Below, piece by piece: positions 1 through 8,652 of a stretch of 64,000 bases of DNA. This DNA is from Pararhodobacter sp. SW119 (GTDB lineage Bacteria; Pseudomonadota; Alphaproteobacteria; Rhodobacterales; Rhodobacteraceae). The stretch covers positions 1 to 64,000 of the forward strand of contig NZ_JADDJF010000018.1 in assembly GCF_017811755.1 (NCBI RefSeq), written 5' to 3'. Under the pieces are notes generated by a model, which saw only the letters and a program-made list of their open reading frames with translations, made no database searches and was not told where the DNA came from. Position 1 is the first letter of the stretch. Each line of letters starts with the position of its first letter. A program made the position numbers and the translations under genes.

Positions 1-1287
1 CAGGAAAGGCTGAACGCCAGCTTCTGTCCAGGTAACGGGCAAATCCACGGCTGGGCCGCCCATAGGGGGGCGGAACGCGCCTTCAGCGGGAACCTCGGCG
101 ACAACGGTAAGCACGACAAGCATCTCTTGCCCACCGCGCCCGTGCTCATGAGCTACGGCGCGAGAAACGGCCTTCACGAGGCTCATGGGGCGGTCGAGAG
201 GCAAGGGGCCGCGAGGGGTGTGGACTACCTGCGCCAGGTCTGACACGGCGTTTTCGTCCATGACGAAGGCTGGATCCATGTTCAGCACAGGCGACCAATC
301 AGCCTGGAACACGGAGGGACCGAAGGGGATGCTGATCGGCGCCCGAACGCCGCGATGGATGCGGTTCGTACTTGCCTGAGCCGCATAGCTGTCGAAGCCC
401 TGCTTGTCGGCGTCCGAGGGGTCGATCTGCAGGCCATGGACATAGCGGCCGATAAGATTGCGGCCGGCATAGGTGAAGGCGTGCGTGTCGTCGGTGCTTT
501 CGACCCGGCGGCATGCCGGATCGGTCGCGGTCAGCTTGAGGCCTGGCTGCATCACCACGAACCAATCGCCGGTGCAGTACTGTCCGACCTGCGCGGGTTC
601 GTTGAAGAAGAATGTCACGCCGTCCTTTTCGACGCTCGTGCGCAGTTCGATCGCCGCCGGCGTGTAGTCGGGCTCTGTCCCAGCATCTTCGCGCTCGAGC
701 GTTATCTGGAAGCTGCTCGCGGCGCTGCCGCCAGAGTTCTGCGCGGTCACGGTGACTGTGCCGGAGGTCCAGCTGCGGTCCGTGTCGATCGAGACGCGGC
801 CGGTCGTGACGTCGATCGTCACCCCCTCGGGGCCCGTCACGGCGAAGCGCAGGTTCTCGCCGGTGAAGTCAACCGCGACTTCGACCGTCCGGATGCCCTC
901 GCCGTGATCGAGGATCTCGTCGGGCAGCGCCTTCGCCGCGGTGGGGGCGGGATAACGCGCGACGATTCCCTCGGTCACGGCAGAGCCTTCGCCCTCGCTG
1001 TTGCGCGCCGTCAGGCGACAGGAGAGCGTGGCAAGGTCATCCTCGGGCCGGATCGTGTAGTCGGGGCCGGTCACCCCGGGGATCGAGGTGCCGTCGCGCC
1101 GCCATTCGTAGCGGAGTTCGGGCGCCGGCTCGCCGGTGGCGAGCGTGCCGTTCAGCGACAGTTCCGTGCCGATCGTGCCGGTGCCGACCAGCGTCGGTGT
1201 TTGCGGGAACCGCGGCGCCTCGAGTGCGGCCGGCGCGGCATTGACGATGAGGCGGAGGATCCCGCCAGGAAGCTTAATGGACATCAT
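1..1287 (-). CDS. Ig-like repeat protein, C-terminus cut by window edge
   Basis: An open minus-strand frame of 429 codons starts at tandem ATG codons (1287 or 1284) and runs off the left edge, so the C-terminus is unseen. The N-terminal half shows an Ig-like stretch with a YEWRRDG motif followed by a module of the type LPDxxLDxGxGI...GENLRF...GVTID..TG.VSIDTD. The same two module types occur in the next gene upstream (1349-3355), so the two proteins are related. The second half, about residues 190-429, is unlike the neighbour and I do not recognise it. It lies about 60 bp after its neighbour on the same strand and probably belongs to the same operon as the spike-base gene at 3368-3631. A role as a virion or surface fibre component is inferred from that context only. 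Confidence 0.7.
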   Translation of the reverse strand, partial: MMSIKLPGGILRLIVNAAPAALEAPRFPQTPTLVGTGTIGTELSLNGTLATGEPAPELRYEWRRDGTSIPGVTGPDYTIRPEDDLATLSCRLTARNSEGEGSAVTEGIVARYPAPTAAKALPDEILDHGEGIRTVEVAVDFTGENLRFAVTGPEGVTIDVTTGRVSIDTDRSWTSGTVTVTAQNSGGSAASSFQITLEREDAGTEPDYTPAAIELRTSVEKDGVTFFFNEPAQVGQYCTGDWFVVMQPGLKLTATDPACRRVESTDDTHAFTYAGRNLIGRYVHGLQIDPSDADKQGFDSYAAQASTNRIHRGVRAPISIPFGPSVFQADWSPVLNMDPAFVMDENAVSDLAQVVHTPRGPLPLDRPMSLVKAVSRAVAHEHGRGGQEMLVVLTVVAEVPAEGAFRPPMGGPAVDLPVTWTEAGVQPFL

Positions 1288-1348
1288 TCACCTTTTGATG
1301 GGGGATTGTGGTGTTTCAGGCACCAAAGGAAAAGAGGTTGTGCCGAAA

Positions 1349-3355
1349 TCACCCTTCCCGAATACGGAGGACGACGGCGCCCGACCCGCCCGGCGGGCTA
1401 TCGTAGCCGAAGGCGCCACTGCCGCCTGCGCCGCCACCCAGCCCGTCGACGCCCCTCGCACCGATTTCGTTCGCGCCGCCGCCGTTGCCGCCGCCGCCCA
1501 GGCCGCCTGCGCCGCCCGGGATGGCAGTCGAGCCGCCACCGGCCCCGCCGCCGCCGTAATGGGCCGCCGCGCCGGTGATCGCGCTGGCAATGCCGTCGCC
1601 GCCATTGCCGCCACGGGTTTCCAGGCCGTCCTGGCCGGACCCGCCAGCACCGCCGCCTCCCGATCCATGCAGCGTGCTGAGGGGCGAGGAGCCGCCCCCA
1701 TGGCCTGGATTGCCTGCCCCGCCCTGCGCCACGCCGCGGCAGGAACCGCCGCCGTTGCCGCCATTGGAGCCATTGCGCTGGCCGGCCGCAGCCGTGCCGC
1801 CGCCGCCGCCGCCCGCTGCTTCGATGCCGGCGAAGGCCGAGGTGCCGCCCACCCCGCCGCGGGCATTCGAGACGAAGGTGCCGCCGGCGCCCACGGCGAC
1901 CGGGTAGGTCCCCGCCTCTACCGCCAGCGGGCTGGTGCCGGTATTGGCACCCTCGCCCGCGACGAATTTCGTCACCCAGCCGCCTGCCCCGCCGCCCGAG
2001 CCGCGCTGGCGCGACCCCGCCGCCCCGCCGCCGCCAACTATCAGGTATTCCACCTCACCGGGCTTGGCGAAGGTGATTGAGCCGCCGGCCGGGTCTTCGA
2101 AGCGGTAGACGGCGAATTTTCCGTCCTGGGTGTCGATCACCGTCTTGGTGCCGCCCGCGAAGCTGTCGACGGCCGCCCAGCCGTCATGCACCGCCGCCTC
2201 GATCTCGAAGGCGATCGACTGGACCTCGGAGAAGAGCCCTTGGTCATCCTGCAGGACAGCATGCAGGTGCCAGGCGCCCGGATCGAGCTTGGTAAGGTCG
2301 ATGTCGTTCGAGGCCGTTCCCGACCCGACGGCGAAGGCGCCCGCGGCGGCGCCTCCGGCTGCGATCTCGGCCGCGCCGAGCTCTTTCTGCGCATCGATCC
2401 GCCAGAAGAAGGTACCCGGGGCATCTGTCGCCCACGACAGCGAGGGGGGCGTGGTCTGGAGATCGATCACCAGCGCCGAAAGGACCGGGGGCCGGGCTGC
2501 CGCCTCGACCGTTATGGCAAAACCGCGCTCGACCGCGCCACCGCTGTTCTCGGCGCGCACGACCACCGCGGCGGCCTCCATCACTGTCTCAGTGGGAAGG
2601 CTCACCCGGCCGGTCGTCGCTTCGACCGACACGCCGGCCGGGGCGGCGGCCAGGCTGTAGCTCAGCCCCTGCCCGGCAAAGACTGCGCCGGCCTCGACGA
2701 CCTGCATCCCGGTGCCCTCGGTATAGTACACGTCGGCCAGTTGGCCGGTTGCCACCGGCGCGGGGTAGACCGCCTTGCGCGGCGCACTCTTCACCGCGGC
2801 ATCACCGGCCTGGTTGGTCGCCACCACCCGGCAGAGGATCTCGGCCCGGTCGTCGGCCGGCTGTAGGACGTAGCGCATCTCGCTCGCACCGGGGATCGTC
2901 GCACCGTCGCGGCGCCACTCGTAGCCCAGGACCGGCTTCGGCGTGCCGCTCACGCTCAGCGGGCTGAGGATCAGCTCTTCGCCGATCAGCCCGCTGCCCA
3001 GGATCTCGGGCACGCCGCCGAAGGCGGGCGGTTCCTGCACCTGCAGGCTGAAGGTCGCGCTGTCCGAGCCGCCGGAATTGACCGCCGTCACCGTTACCGC
3101 GGTTGCAGCCATCGGATCGTCAGTGACGACCGAGACCATGCCGGTCTGCGGATCGATCGTCACGCCGATGACCGCATTGATGCTGAAGCGTAGATTTTCA
3201 CCCATGAAGCTTGCCTCTGTTCTTATGGTTTGCAGACCGCTGCCGCGGTCCAAGGTCTGGTCGGGAAGGGGAAAGGCGCGGGGCGGCGACATCCCGATAA
3301 GGACGGGTTTGCGCCCGCGCTGTGTGGTGGCGGAAAGGGACAGGCCCAAATGCAT
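1349..3355 (-). CDS. Ig-like domain protein with glycine-rich C-terminal domain (tail/spike-fibre-like)
   Basis: The 668-residue product has Ig-like modules over roughly residues 30-440 (two copies of the YEWRRDG / GVTID..TG.VS pattern shared with the downstream gene). An intermediate region follows, then a strongly glycine-rich C-terminus (about residues 440-668) that begins with YLIVGGGG and ends in AVVLRIREG. That ending is typical of glycine-rich domains on phage tail and receptor-binding proteins. The ATG at 3355 is preferred over the internal ATG at 3205 because homology to the neighbour (LPDxxLDxGxG) begins before residue 51. No signal peptide is visible. It lies 12 bp after the spike-base gene. 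By analogy with ghsA-ghsB of the Rhodobacter capsulatus gene transfer agent it could be the fibre mounted on the spike base; this is inference. Confidence 0.75.
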   Translation of the reverse strand: MHLGLSLSATTQRGRKPVLIGMSPPRAFPLPDQTLDRGSGLQTIRTEASFMGENLRFSINAVIGVTIDPQTGMVSVVTDDPMAATAVTVTAVNSGGSDSATFSLQVQEPPAFGGVPEILGSGLIGEELILSPLSVSGTPKPVLGYEWRRDGATIPGASEMRYVLQPADDRAEILCRVVATNQAGDAAVKSAPRKAVYPAPVATGQLADVYYTEGTGMQVVEAGAVFAGQGLSYSLAAAPAGVSVEATTGRVSLPTETVMEAAAVVVRAENSGGAVERGFAITVEAAARPPVLSALVIDLQTTPPSLSWATDAPGTFFWRIDAQKELGAAEIAAGGAAAGAFAVGSGTASNDIDLTKLDPGAWHLHAVLQDDQGLFSEVQSIAFEIEAAVHDGWAAVDSFAGGTKTVIDTQDGKFAVYRFEDPAGGSITFAKPGEVEYLIVGGGGAAGSRQRGSGGGAGGWVTKFVAGEGANTGTSPLAVEAGTYPVAVGAGGTFVSNARGGVGGTSAFAGIEAAGGGGGGTAAAGQRNGSNGGNGGGSCRGVAQGGAGNPGHGGGSSPLSTLHGSGGGGAGGSGQDGLETRGGNGGDGIASAITGAAAHYGGGGAGGGSTAIPGGAGGLGGGGNGGGANEIGARGVDGLGGGAGGSGAFGYDSPPGGSGAVVLRIREG

Positions 3356-3367
3356 GGCGGCCGGTCC

Positions 3368-3631
3368 TCAACTCAGCCCCACAAGCCCGGTTGCCGTCGT
3401 CCCGGTCGCCAGCACCTGGCGCAGGCGCAACGGATAGGACATGCCCGCCTGCATGCCGGCGAAGGTCACCGCTTCGCCCGAGATCATTCGTACGCGCAGA
3501 TCGCCCGCGCCGCCGACGTAGATGGCGCGGGTTGCCCGGGGCAGTTCCGCGCTGTCGCTGGGAACGATCGCCTCGGCCCGCTCGGCCGGCGCGGTCAGGC
3601 TCGTCTCGTGGCGGCGGAAGTCATCCTGCAT
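3368..3631 (-). CDS. ghsA: Spike base protein, RCAP_Rcc01079 (GhsA) family
   Basis: The 87-residue protein carries the features I associate with the Rcc01079 spike-base family: a central stretch with RAIYVGGAGDLRVRM, then GEAVTFAGMQAGMSYPLR, ending in TTATGLVGL. In Rhodobacter capsulatus the homologue GhsA forms, with GhsB, the head spikes of the gene transfer agent particle, which help it attach to capsulated cells. Here it is first in a three-gene minus-strand run with two Ig-like/glycine-rich proteins that could be the fibres. No capsid, portal or terminase gene is in the window, so this is an isolated spike cassette. Nothing in the sequence shows whether it belongs to a GTA or to a phage remnant. 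Confidence 0.7.
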   Translation of the reverse strand: MQDDFRRHETSLTAPAERAEAIVPSDSAELPRATRAIYVGGAGDLRVRMISGEAVTFAGMQAGMSYPLRLRQVLATGTTATGLVGLS

Positions 3632-3829
3632 GGCAGCTCCGGGATCGGGGGACGTCGCGGCGGCGGGCGGTTCGGAGCGAGAGAGGTATCGCGAATCTCT
3701 GAAATCCCTGACGCCTGACCGTGCGCTGCTTCCGCAACACCCCGGCTCCGCCTTGCGGAGTGAGACGCGGTATATCGTCGCTGACTATCCCCGGTGACAG
3801 CGCTTGCAGGATCGGGCAGTCTTGCATCC

Positions 3830-5488
3830 ATGTGGTTTCCCCTGCTGCCGGCCGCTGGCCTTGTCCTTCTCATTGCTGCCGCACCGGTGGGTGCCGACGA
3901 GACGCCGACGACGGGGCCTCTGACGGCACCCCCGTTGCGGATCGGGCTTGAGCAGCTGGCCCCGGGTCCGGCCCTGATCTCGCATGTTGCACCCGGCCCC
4001 GACCGGGCGGCACTGACGGACTTGCCGGTTCTTGACGCAGGCGTGCGCGACGAGGCCGCGACCCTGTTGCGCAGCCTGGCGGCGCGGGGCCGGGCGGCGG
4101 GGCTGGTGGGTGTGCTCTACGACAATCGGGATGCGGGTCATTCCCTACTGGACGTTTCCCGTTTTCCCCAGCTTACGCCTGTGGAATACGCCGAGGACGC
4201 GATCGCCGAGCGTCTGCACTACAGCCTGGCCGGGCCGATCCTGTTTCGCAGCCCGGTGATCGGCAATGCCTCGGTCGCGATGACCTCGGGTCTCCTGCAG
4301 CGCAGCATGGGACGGCTTGCCATGACCAGTCCCGGCGGGCCGGAGCGGGCGGCGATCGCCTATCTGTCCAACCACCTCTATGTCTATCCCGAGCATCGCG
4401 ACCACGACGATGTCGACCTCTATCCGGCGAACTGGCCCTACACGCTTTTCAGCCAGGGGTCGTCCTACAGCGACCGCCCTTTCCTCGAGGCGCTGGTCTA
4501 TGCGCTGGCCGCCTTTCGCCCCGAGACCCGCGCCCGGCTCGAGGCGGAGCGGCTGATCGCGCCGACGCTGCAGATGGTCCTACGCCGATCGCTTACCACC
4601 GTGCGCTCGCGGGAGGCGTATCTTTCAGGCGTTGCCCATCCGACAGTCTTCCGGCGCGGGGATCTTGCGGCGCAGCGGATGGTGGCGCTGGCCAATGCGA
4701 TCACCCCCGCCGATATCCCTCCGCTTGTCGTGCTGCGGGTGGAGGCCGAGAGCTTCCGCCCCGTGGCCGGGCTGGCCGAGATGTCCGAGGGGCTCTTCGA
4801 CACGCCCGCGGCGATCGCCCGCATCTGGCGTGGCTGGGAGAGCCGCAAGGAAATGATCGTCTCGGCAGCGGCCACTCGCGATCCGAACGGGCGGCCGCTG
4901 ACCTTCACCTGGGTGCTGCTGCGTGGCGATCCCGAGAAGGTCCGGATCACGCCGCTCGATCCGGCGGGCACGCGCGCGCGGATCACGCTCGACTGGCACG
5001 ACCGCTATCCGATCAGCCCGCACGGCCCGCGTCTGACCGAGCGGGTCGACATCGCCATCATCGCGCATAACGGCGTGCATGACAGCGCGCCGTCCTTCGT
5101 TTCGGTCAGCTTTCCGACGCATGAGTTGCGCCGCTACGAGGCCGGGCCCGACGGGATGCTGCGCCTGCACGAGATCGACTATGACGCGGTGGCGCGCGAG
5201 GCCCGGTTCGATCCGGTGCTGCACTGGTCGGCCCCCTGGCGCGACGTCTTCGACCATGACGGGGACGGCCGGATCACCGGCTGGACGCGTCATCACGCCG
5301 ACGGCGGGACCAGCACGCATGTCCTGCCGGAAGGGGCGACGGGCTATCGGATCGTCCAGTCGGGCAACAGGGTGCCGCGTCTGGCCCCGCCCGAAGCCGC
5401 CGAGGCGTCCGAGGGAGGCGAAGACGGGCCCCCCGTCCTGGACGGATCGGACGGCCTGCCCGACCCGGCCGAGGCGGACACCCCCTGA
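3830..5488 (+). CDS. Secreted protein of unknown function with Ca-binding-like loop
   Basis: The ATG at 3830 gives a clean signal peptide (a short start, a hydrophobic run LLPAAGLVLLIAAAP, cleavage probably after GADA-like residues near VGADE). An in-frame GTG at 3794 would add 12 residues and spoil the signal. The mature part is about 530 residues with no domain I recognise. Near residue 470 a DHDGDGRITG stretch looks like an EF-hand or dockerin-type calcium loop, and the C-terminus is acidic. It is divergent from the spike cassette and is followed by 380 bp without genes. I can offer no function beyond an exported, possibly Ca-binding protein. Confidence 0.7.
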   Translation: MWFPLLPAAGLVLLIAAAPVGADETPTTGPLTAPPLRIGLEQLAPGPALISHVAPGPDRAALTDLPVLDAGVRDEAATLLRSLAARGRAAGLVGVLYDNRDAGHSLLDVSRFPQLTPVEYAEDAIAERLHYSLAGPILFRSPVIGNASVAMTSGLLQRSMGRLAMTSPGGPERAAIAYLSNHLYVYPEHRDHDDVDLYPANWPYTLFSQGSSYSDRPFLEALVYALAAFRPETRARLEAERLIAPTLQMVLRRSLTTVRSREAYLSGVAHPTVFRRGDLAAQRMVALANAITPADIPPLVVLRVEAESFRPVAGLAEMSEGLFDTPAAIARIWRGWESRKEMIVSAAATRDPNGRPLTFTWVLLRGDPEKVRITPLDPAGTRARITLDWHDRYPISPHGPRLTERVDIAIIAHNGVHDSAPSFVSVSFPTHELRRYEAGPDGMLRLHEIDYDAVAREARFDPVLHWSAPWRDVFDHDGDGRITGWTRHHADGGTSTHVLPEGATGYRIVQSGNRVPRLAPPEAAEASEGGEDGPPVLDGSDGLPDPAEADTP

Positions 5489-5653
5489 CCCTCGTTCCGG
5501 CGCGTGGGGCGAGGGCATGATCCCCGGTTCCGGTCTCGGCCCCTTTCGGTAGGGGGCGTGCAACTTGCACACCCTGCCCTCTCGGGCACGAAAAGCGTCT
5601 GCATATTGCGCAAAATGCCTCTGGCGTGAGAAATCGAAACGAAAAATCGCCTC

Positions 5654-5787
5654 AGATGAAATGAAGCGACGTTTTTCGACCCGCGACTTTCGCGCGATTT
5701 TCGGGTCGTTTTGGGGTTGGGGGCGTGCCGCATACCATATCTGGTGGCTCGCGCGGGCCGTGCGGCGCCATTTTCCGTCCGTGCCCG
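5654..5787. repeat. Dispersed repeat, copy A (partner at 51631-51765)
   Basis: About 135 bp matches 51631-51765 at roughly 80% identity by eye. The best-kept parts are ACTTTCGC-CGATTTTCGGG, CGTTTTGGGGTTGGG and CGCATACCATATCTGG. It lies in the 380-bp gap (5489-5869) between the secreted protein and the AbrB-Doc pair. The rest of that gap (5489-5653) shows no gene. No inverted ends or open frame of useful length are evident. Confidence 0.7.
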
Positions 5788-5840
5788 GTTAGTTCCTTGC
5801 AACAAAGATCGCTTGTCTTGCGCCGCACCCGATGAAGGTA

Positions 5841-5854
5841 TATACATATGTATA
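5841..5854. promoter_or_regulatory. Palindromic operator of the AbrB-Doc operon
   Basis: TATACATATGTATA is a perfect 14-bp palindrome ending 15 bp before the antitoxin ATG at 5870, followed by a strong AAGGAGG ribosome site (5858-5864). AbrB/MazE antitoxins usually repress their own operon by binding such palindromes, so this is the likely autoregulatory site. Confidence 0.55.
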
Positions 5855-5869
5855 CACAAGGAGGGCGCG

Positions 5870-6094
5870 ATGATAAAAACCAGGATCCGGAAAGTCGGAA
5901 ATTCCGCTGTCATGACGCTGACAACGGAAATGCTGACCATACTGGATGCCAAAGAGGGAGACACCCTCTTCGTGGTGCGTGGAGATGATGGAAGTCTCAG
6001 GGTCATGGCGCATGACCCCTCCGTGGCCGCCGCGCTTGCGGCTGCCGAGGTCGTGATGGATGAGAACCGCGATCTGCTTCAGGCCCTTGCGTGA
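5870..6094 (+). CDS. AbrB/MazE-type antitoxin
   Basis: The 74-residue protein begins IKTRIRKVGNSAVMTLT, the swapped-hairpin AbrB signature (R-x-x-G-N-S), with LDAKEGDTLFVV following. The C-terminal half is the flexible, acidic segment that binds a toxin in MazE-like antitoxins. The start at 5870 has AAGGAGG at a good distance. The stop overlaps the GTG of the Doc-like toxin gene, so the two are translationally coupled. A perfect palindrome lies just upstream and is the likely self-operator. Confidence 0.85.
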   Translation: MIKTRIRKVGNSAVMTLTTEMLTILDAKEGDTLFVVRGDDGSLRVMAHDPSVAAALAAAEVVMDENRDLLQALA

Positions 6095-6474
6095 AGACAC
6101 CCGTCTGGGTTCCGCTTGCCGCTGTCGTCATCATCCACGATCGGCAGATTTCGCGACATGGCGGGGCATCCGGGATGCGCGACATGCCCCTTCTGGAGAT
6201 GGGCTGTGCCCGCGCGATGAATGCCGCCTATTCGAATGCGGGAATCGCGGAGATCGCAGCAGCCTATGCCTTCGGGATATCGAAGGCCCAAGCCTTCGTG
6301 GACGGCAACAAGCGCACGGCTTTCGTGACGGCCGTCACGTTCCTGCGCCTGAATGGATACGCCTTTCGTCCCGATCCAATCGATGGCGTCAGGATGATGG
6401 AAGCCCTGGCGACGGGGAAAGTCGACGAGGCCGGGTTTGCAGAATGGCTGACAGCCGGCTTGAAGCCGATCTGA
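6091..6474 (+). CDS. Doc (death-on-curing, Fic-fold) toxin with His-to-Gln change in the motif
   Basis: The 127-residue protein starts at GTG 6091, overlapping the antitoxin stop by four bases. It has the Doc signature in the form QAFVDGNKRTA followed by FVTAVTFLRLNGY. In Doc (HxFx-D/N-x-NKR) the first histidine is essential; P1 Doc kinase phosphorylates EF-Tu, and changing His66 abolishes toxicity. Here residue 67 is Gln (codon CAA), while Phe, Asp, Asn, Lys and Arg are kept. The toxin may therefore be inactive or altered, or the pair may be decaying. The frame is otherwise intact and of normal length. Confidence 0.85.
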   Translation: MKTPVWVPLAAVVIIHDRQISRHGGASGMRDMPLLEMGCARAMNAAYSNAGIAEIAAAYAFGISKAQAFVDGNKRTAFVTAVTFLRLNGYAFRPDPIDGVRMMEALATGKVDEAGFAEWLTAGLKPI

Positions 6475-6574
6475 GGCTTCGAAGATGGTCGCGGGGCGAT
6501 AGGGCGCAATTCGGTCGATCTCCGCAGCGATCCGGCGCGGCTTTCAACGTCCACCGGGGGGCTGGACCGGCGGC

Positions 6575-7264
6575 TTACTTGCCGGTGCAGAGGAAGACGA
6601 CGCGGATGGTTCCCAGGATCACCCTCAGGTCGGTGATCAGCGACATCTTGCGGTCATAGGCCGCGTCGAACTTCGCGCGGCTGGCGAACGAACTCCGGTT
6701 GCGCTGGGAGATCTGCCAGAAACCGGTGACGCCGGGCCGCAGGCGGTAATAGGCGGTGCCCGGGTAGAGAACCTGCTGGCAGGGCATCATCGGGCGCGGG
6801 CCGACAAGGCTCATGTCGCCGCGGATCACGTTCCACAACTGCGGCAGTTCGTCGAAGGAGGAGCGGCGCAGAAAACCGCCCAGCCGGGTGATGCGGGGGT
6901 CGTCGTCAAGCTTCTGCGACGTTTCCCATTCCGCGCGCGCTTCGGGGTTGGTGGCCAGATAGCCATCCAGCAGCGCGTCGGCATCCGTCACCATGCTGCG
7001 CAGCTTCCACATCCAGAAGGTGCGTCCGTCCTTTCCCACGCGGCGCTGGCGGTAGAAGGGCTGGCCACCGTCGCGCCATACCAGGATCGCCAGAAAGGCG
7101 ACCAGCGGTACGAACACAGGCGACGCGAGCACGACCAGCAGGATGTCGACGATGCGCTTGATGCTGTTGCGGTAGAAACCGCGGGTGGCGGCGAAATCGG
7201 AAGAAGACGGAGATCTGGACAGTACCTCGGCATGCGGCTCGAAATGATTCAAATGAACCGTCAT
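6575..7264 (-). CDS. Initiating sugar transferase (ExoY/WbaP-type, undecaprenyl-phosphate hexose-1-P transferase)
   Basis: The 229-residue protein has one membrane segment near residues 40-62 (IVDILLVVLASPVFVPLVAF). The catalytic domain of the bacterial sugar transferase family follows: PFYRQRRVGKDGRTFWMWKLRSM, then LDDDPRITRLGGFLRRSSFDELPQLWNV..GDMSLVGPRP, and near the end LRPGVTGFWQIS. These enzymes load the first sugar phosphate onto undecaprenyl phosphate at the inner membrane and so start a polysaccharide repeat unit. It is transcribed away from the ATPase gene at 7715. The sugar donor cannot be told from the sequence. Confidence 0.92.
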   Translation of the reverse strand: MTVHLNHFEPHAEVLSRSPSSSDFAATRGFYRNSIKRIVDILLVVLASPVFVPLVAFLAILVWRDGGQPFYRQRRVGKDGRTFWMWKLRSMVTDADALLDGYLATNPEARAEWETSQKLDDDPRITRLGGFLRRSSFDELPQLWNVIRGDMSLVGPRPMMPCQQVLYPGTAYYRLRPGVTGFWQISQRNRSSFASRAKFDAAYDRKMSLITDLRVILGTIRVVFLCTGK

Positions 7265-7714
7265 TCTTTGTCCTCACCCAAACTGGCCCGAATCGTGGAC
7301 CCACCACCACACAAGGGCCGAATGACACACACATCGCCGTCGGCCCGATCAATCACACGACTTTACAAGAATCTGTCAGGAATTTGCAGAGAATTATTCC
7401 GATTCTGGCGGAAAAAAGCCAATGGCTGGTTAATGATAGGCCTTGACAGTGGGTTGCCGGGATGCGCTTCGGGGATCTGCGTCCCGCGCTTGCAACCAGA
7501 GCGGGCGACACTCCGAAGGCCCTACAACCCGGGCTTCCATCGGCGGAGGAAAATTCCGTCGGGGGCGGTTTCAGGGCGGGGTGATTCGAAGGTCACGAGC
7601 GATGGGCAGGCGAATCGTGAAGCCGGCGTGGAAAGATCAACGCCGATAGACTAAAAGACCTGATCCTCCGGCCGAGCCGGAAAAGCCGTGCGCGCGGCAC
7701 GAGGGACAACGCAG
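7265..7714. other. 450-bp divergent intergenic region
   Basis: No gene is supported here. It must hold the promoters for the sugar transferase (minus) and the ATPase/ligase operon (plus). It includes a TTGACA at about 7443 without a convincing -10, and an AT-richer patch near 7370-7440. No clear sigma-54 or repressor site was found. Confidence 0.4.
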
Positions 7715-8575
7715 ATGCAGATGACTGGTTCGCTCGATCTCTACAACGATTTCTTTGGCCTGACCGAACGCCCCTTCTCGCTGGTGCCGGACCCCGACTT
7801 CCTGTTCTGGTCGGACAACCACCGCCGCGCCTACACGATGCTTGAATACGGCCTGATGACCGGCGCGCCGATCACGCTGATCACCGGCGAGGTGGGCGCG
7901 GGCAAGACGACGCTGGTGCATCACCTGCTCAAGCAGCTGCCAATCGAGATGACGGTGGGGCTGGTGTCGAATGCGCAGGGCGACCGGGGCAAGCTGGTGC
8001 GCTGGGTCTTGATGGCGCTGGGGCAGGAGGCCCCGACGAACGAGCCCTATGTCGACCTCTTCAACCGGCTGCAGACCTTCCTGATCGACGAATACGCCGC
8101 CGGGCGGCGCGTGATCCTGATCTTCGACGAGGCGCAGAACCTTTCCCGCGACGCGCTGGAAGAGTTGCGGATGTTCACCAACATCAACTCCAACAAGGAC
8201 GAGCTGGTGCATCTGGTCCTTGTCGGCCAGCCCGAGCTGCGCGACATCATCCGCCGGCCCGACCTGAAGCAGTTCGCGCAGCGCGTGGCGGCGAGCTTTC
8301 ACCTCAAGGCGATGGATGCCGAGACGGTGCGCGCCTATGTCAACCACCGGATGGCGAAGGCCGGCGCCAAGACCGAGATCTTTTCCGAACGCGCCTGCAA
8401 GCTGATCCACAAGGCGACGGGCGGCGTGCCGCGGCTGGTGAACCAGCTGTGCGATTTCTGCCTCGTCTATGCCAGTTCGGACGGCCAGGCCGGGGTGAAG
8501 CTGGAAACCGTGCAGCGGGTGCTCGACGACGGGGTGTTCTTCGGCGCCCTCTCCGAGCCGCTGAAGGACGACTGA
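7715..8575 (+). CDS. PEP-CTERM/exosortase-locus AAA ATPase (ExeA/GspA-like)
   Basis: The 286-residue protein starts YNDFFGLTERPFSLVPDPDFLFWS, the hallmark of the ExeA-like ATPases found in exosortase/exopolysaccharide loci. Walker A is GEVGAGKTT, Walker B is VILIFDEAQNL, and the sensor region reads LVGQPELRD. It ends in a winged-helix-like lid with TGGVPRLVNQLCD. The ATG at 7715 follows GAGGGA by eight bases and is chosen over an in-frame GTG at 7688. The family is thought to energise export or assembly of the polymer. It lies 77 bp before the asparagine-synthase-like gene; both leaders share a very similar GCACGAGGGAC ribosome-site segment. Confidence 0.88.
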   Translation: MQMTGSLDLYNDFFGLTERPFSLVPDPDFLFWSDNHRRAYTMLEYGLMTGAPITLITGEVGAGKTTLVHHLLKQLPIEMTVGLVSNAQGDRGKLVRWVLMALGQEAPTNEPYVDLFNRLQTFLIDEYAAGRRVILIFDEAQNLSRDALEELRMFTNINSNKDELVHLVLVGQPELRDIIRRPDLKQFAQRVAASFHLKAMDAETVRAYVNHRMAKAGAKTEIFSERACKLIHKATGGVPRLVNQLCDFCLVYASSDGQAGVKLETVQRVLDDGVFFGALSEPLKDD

Positions 8576-8652
8576 GCCCTTCTCCCCCGGATATCGAACC
8601 CTGCGCGGGCCTGACGGATGCAGGGTCGGCGCGCGCCGCACGAGGGACCGCC

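Noticed and set aside
1349-2080. Repetitive GCC/CGG-rich stretch as a tandem repeat or CRISPR-like array
   Set aside because: It is the glycine-rich coding region of the 1349-3355 gene; no regular unit with spacers.
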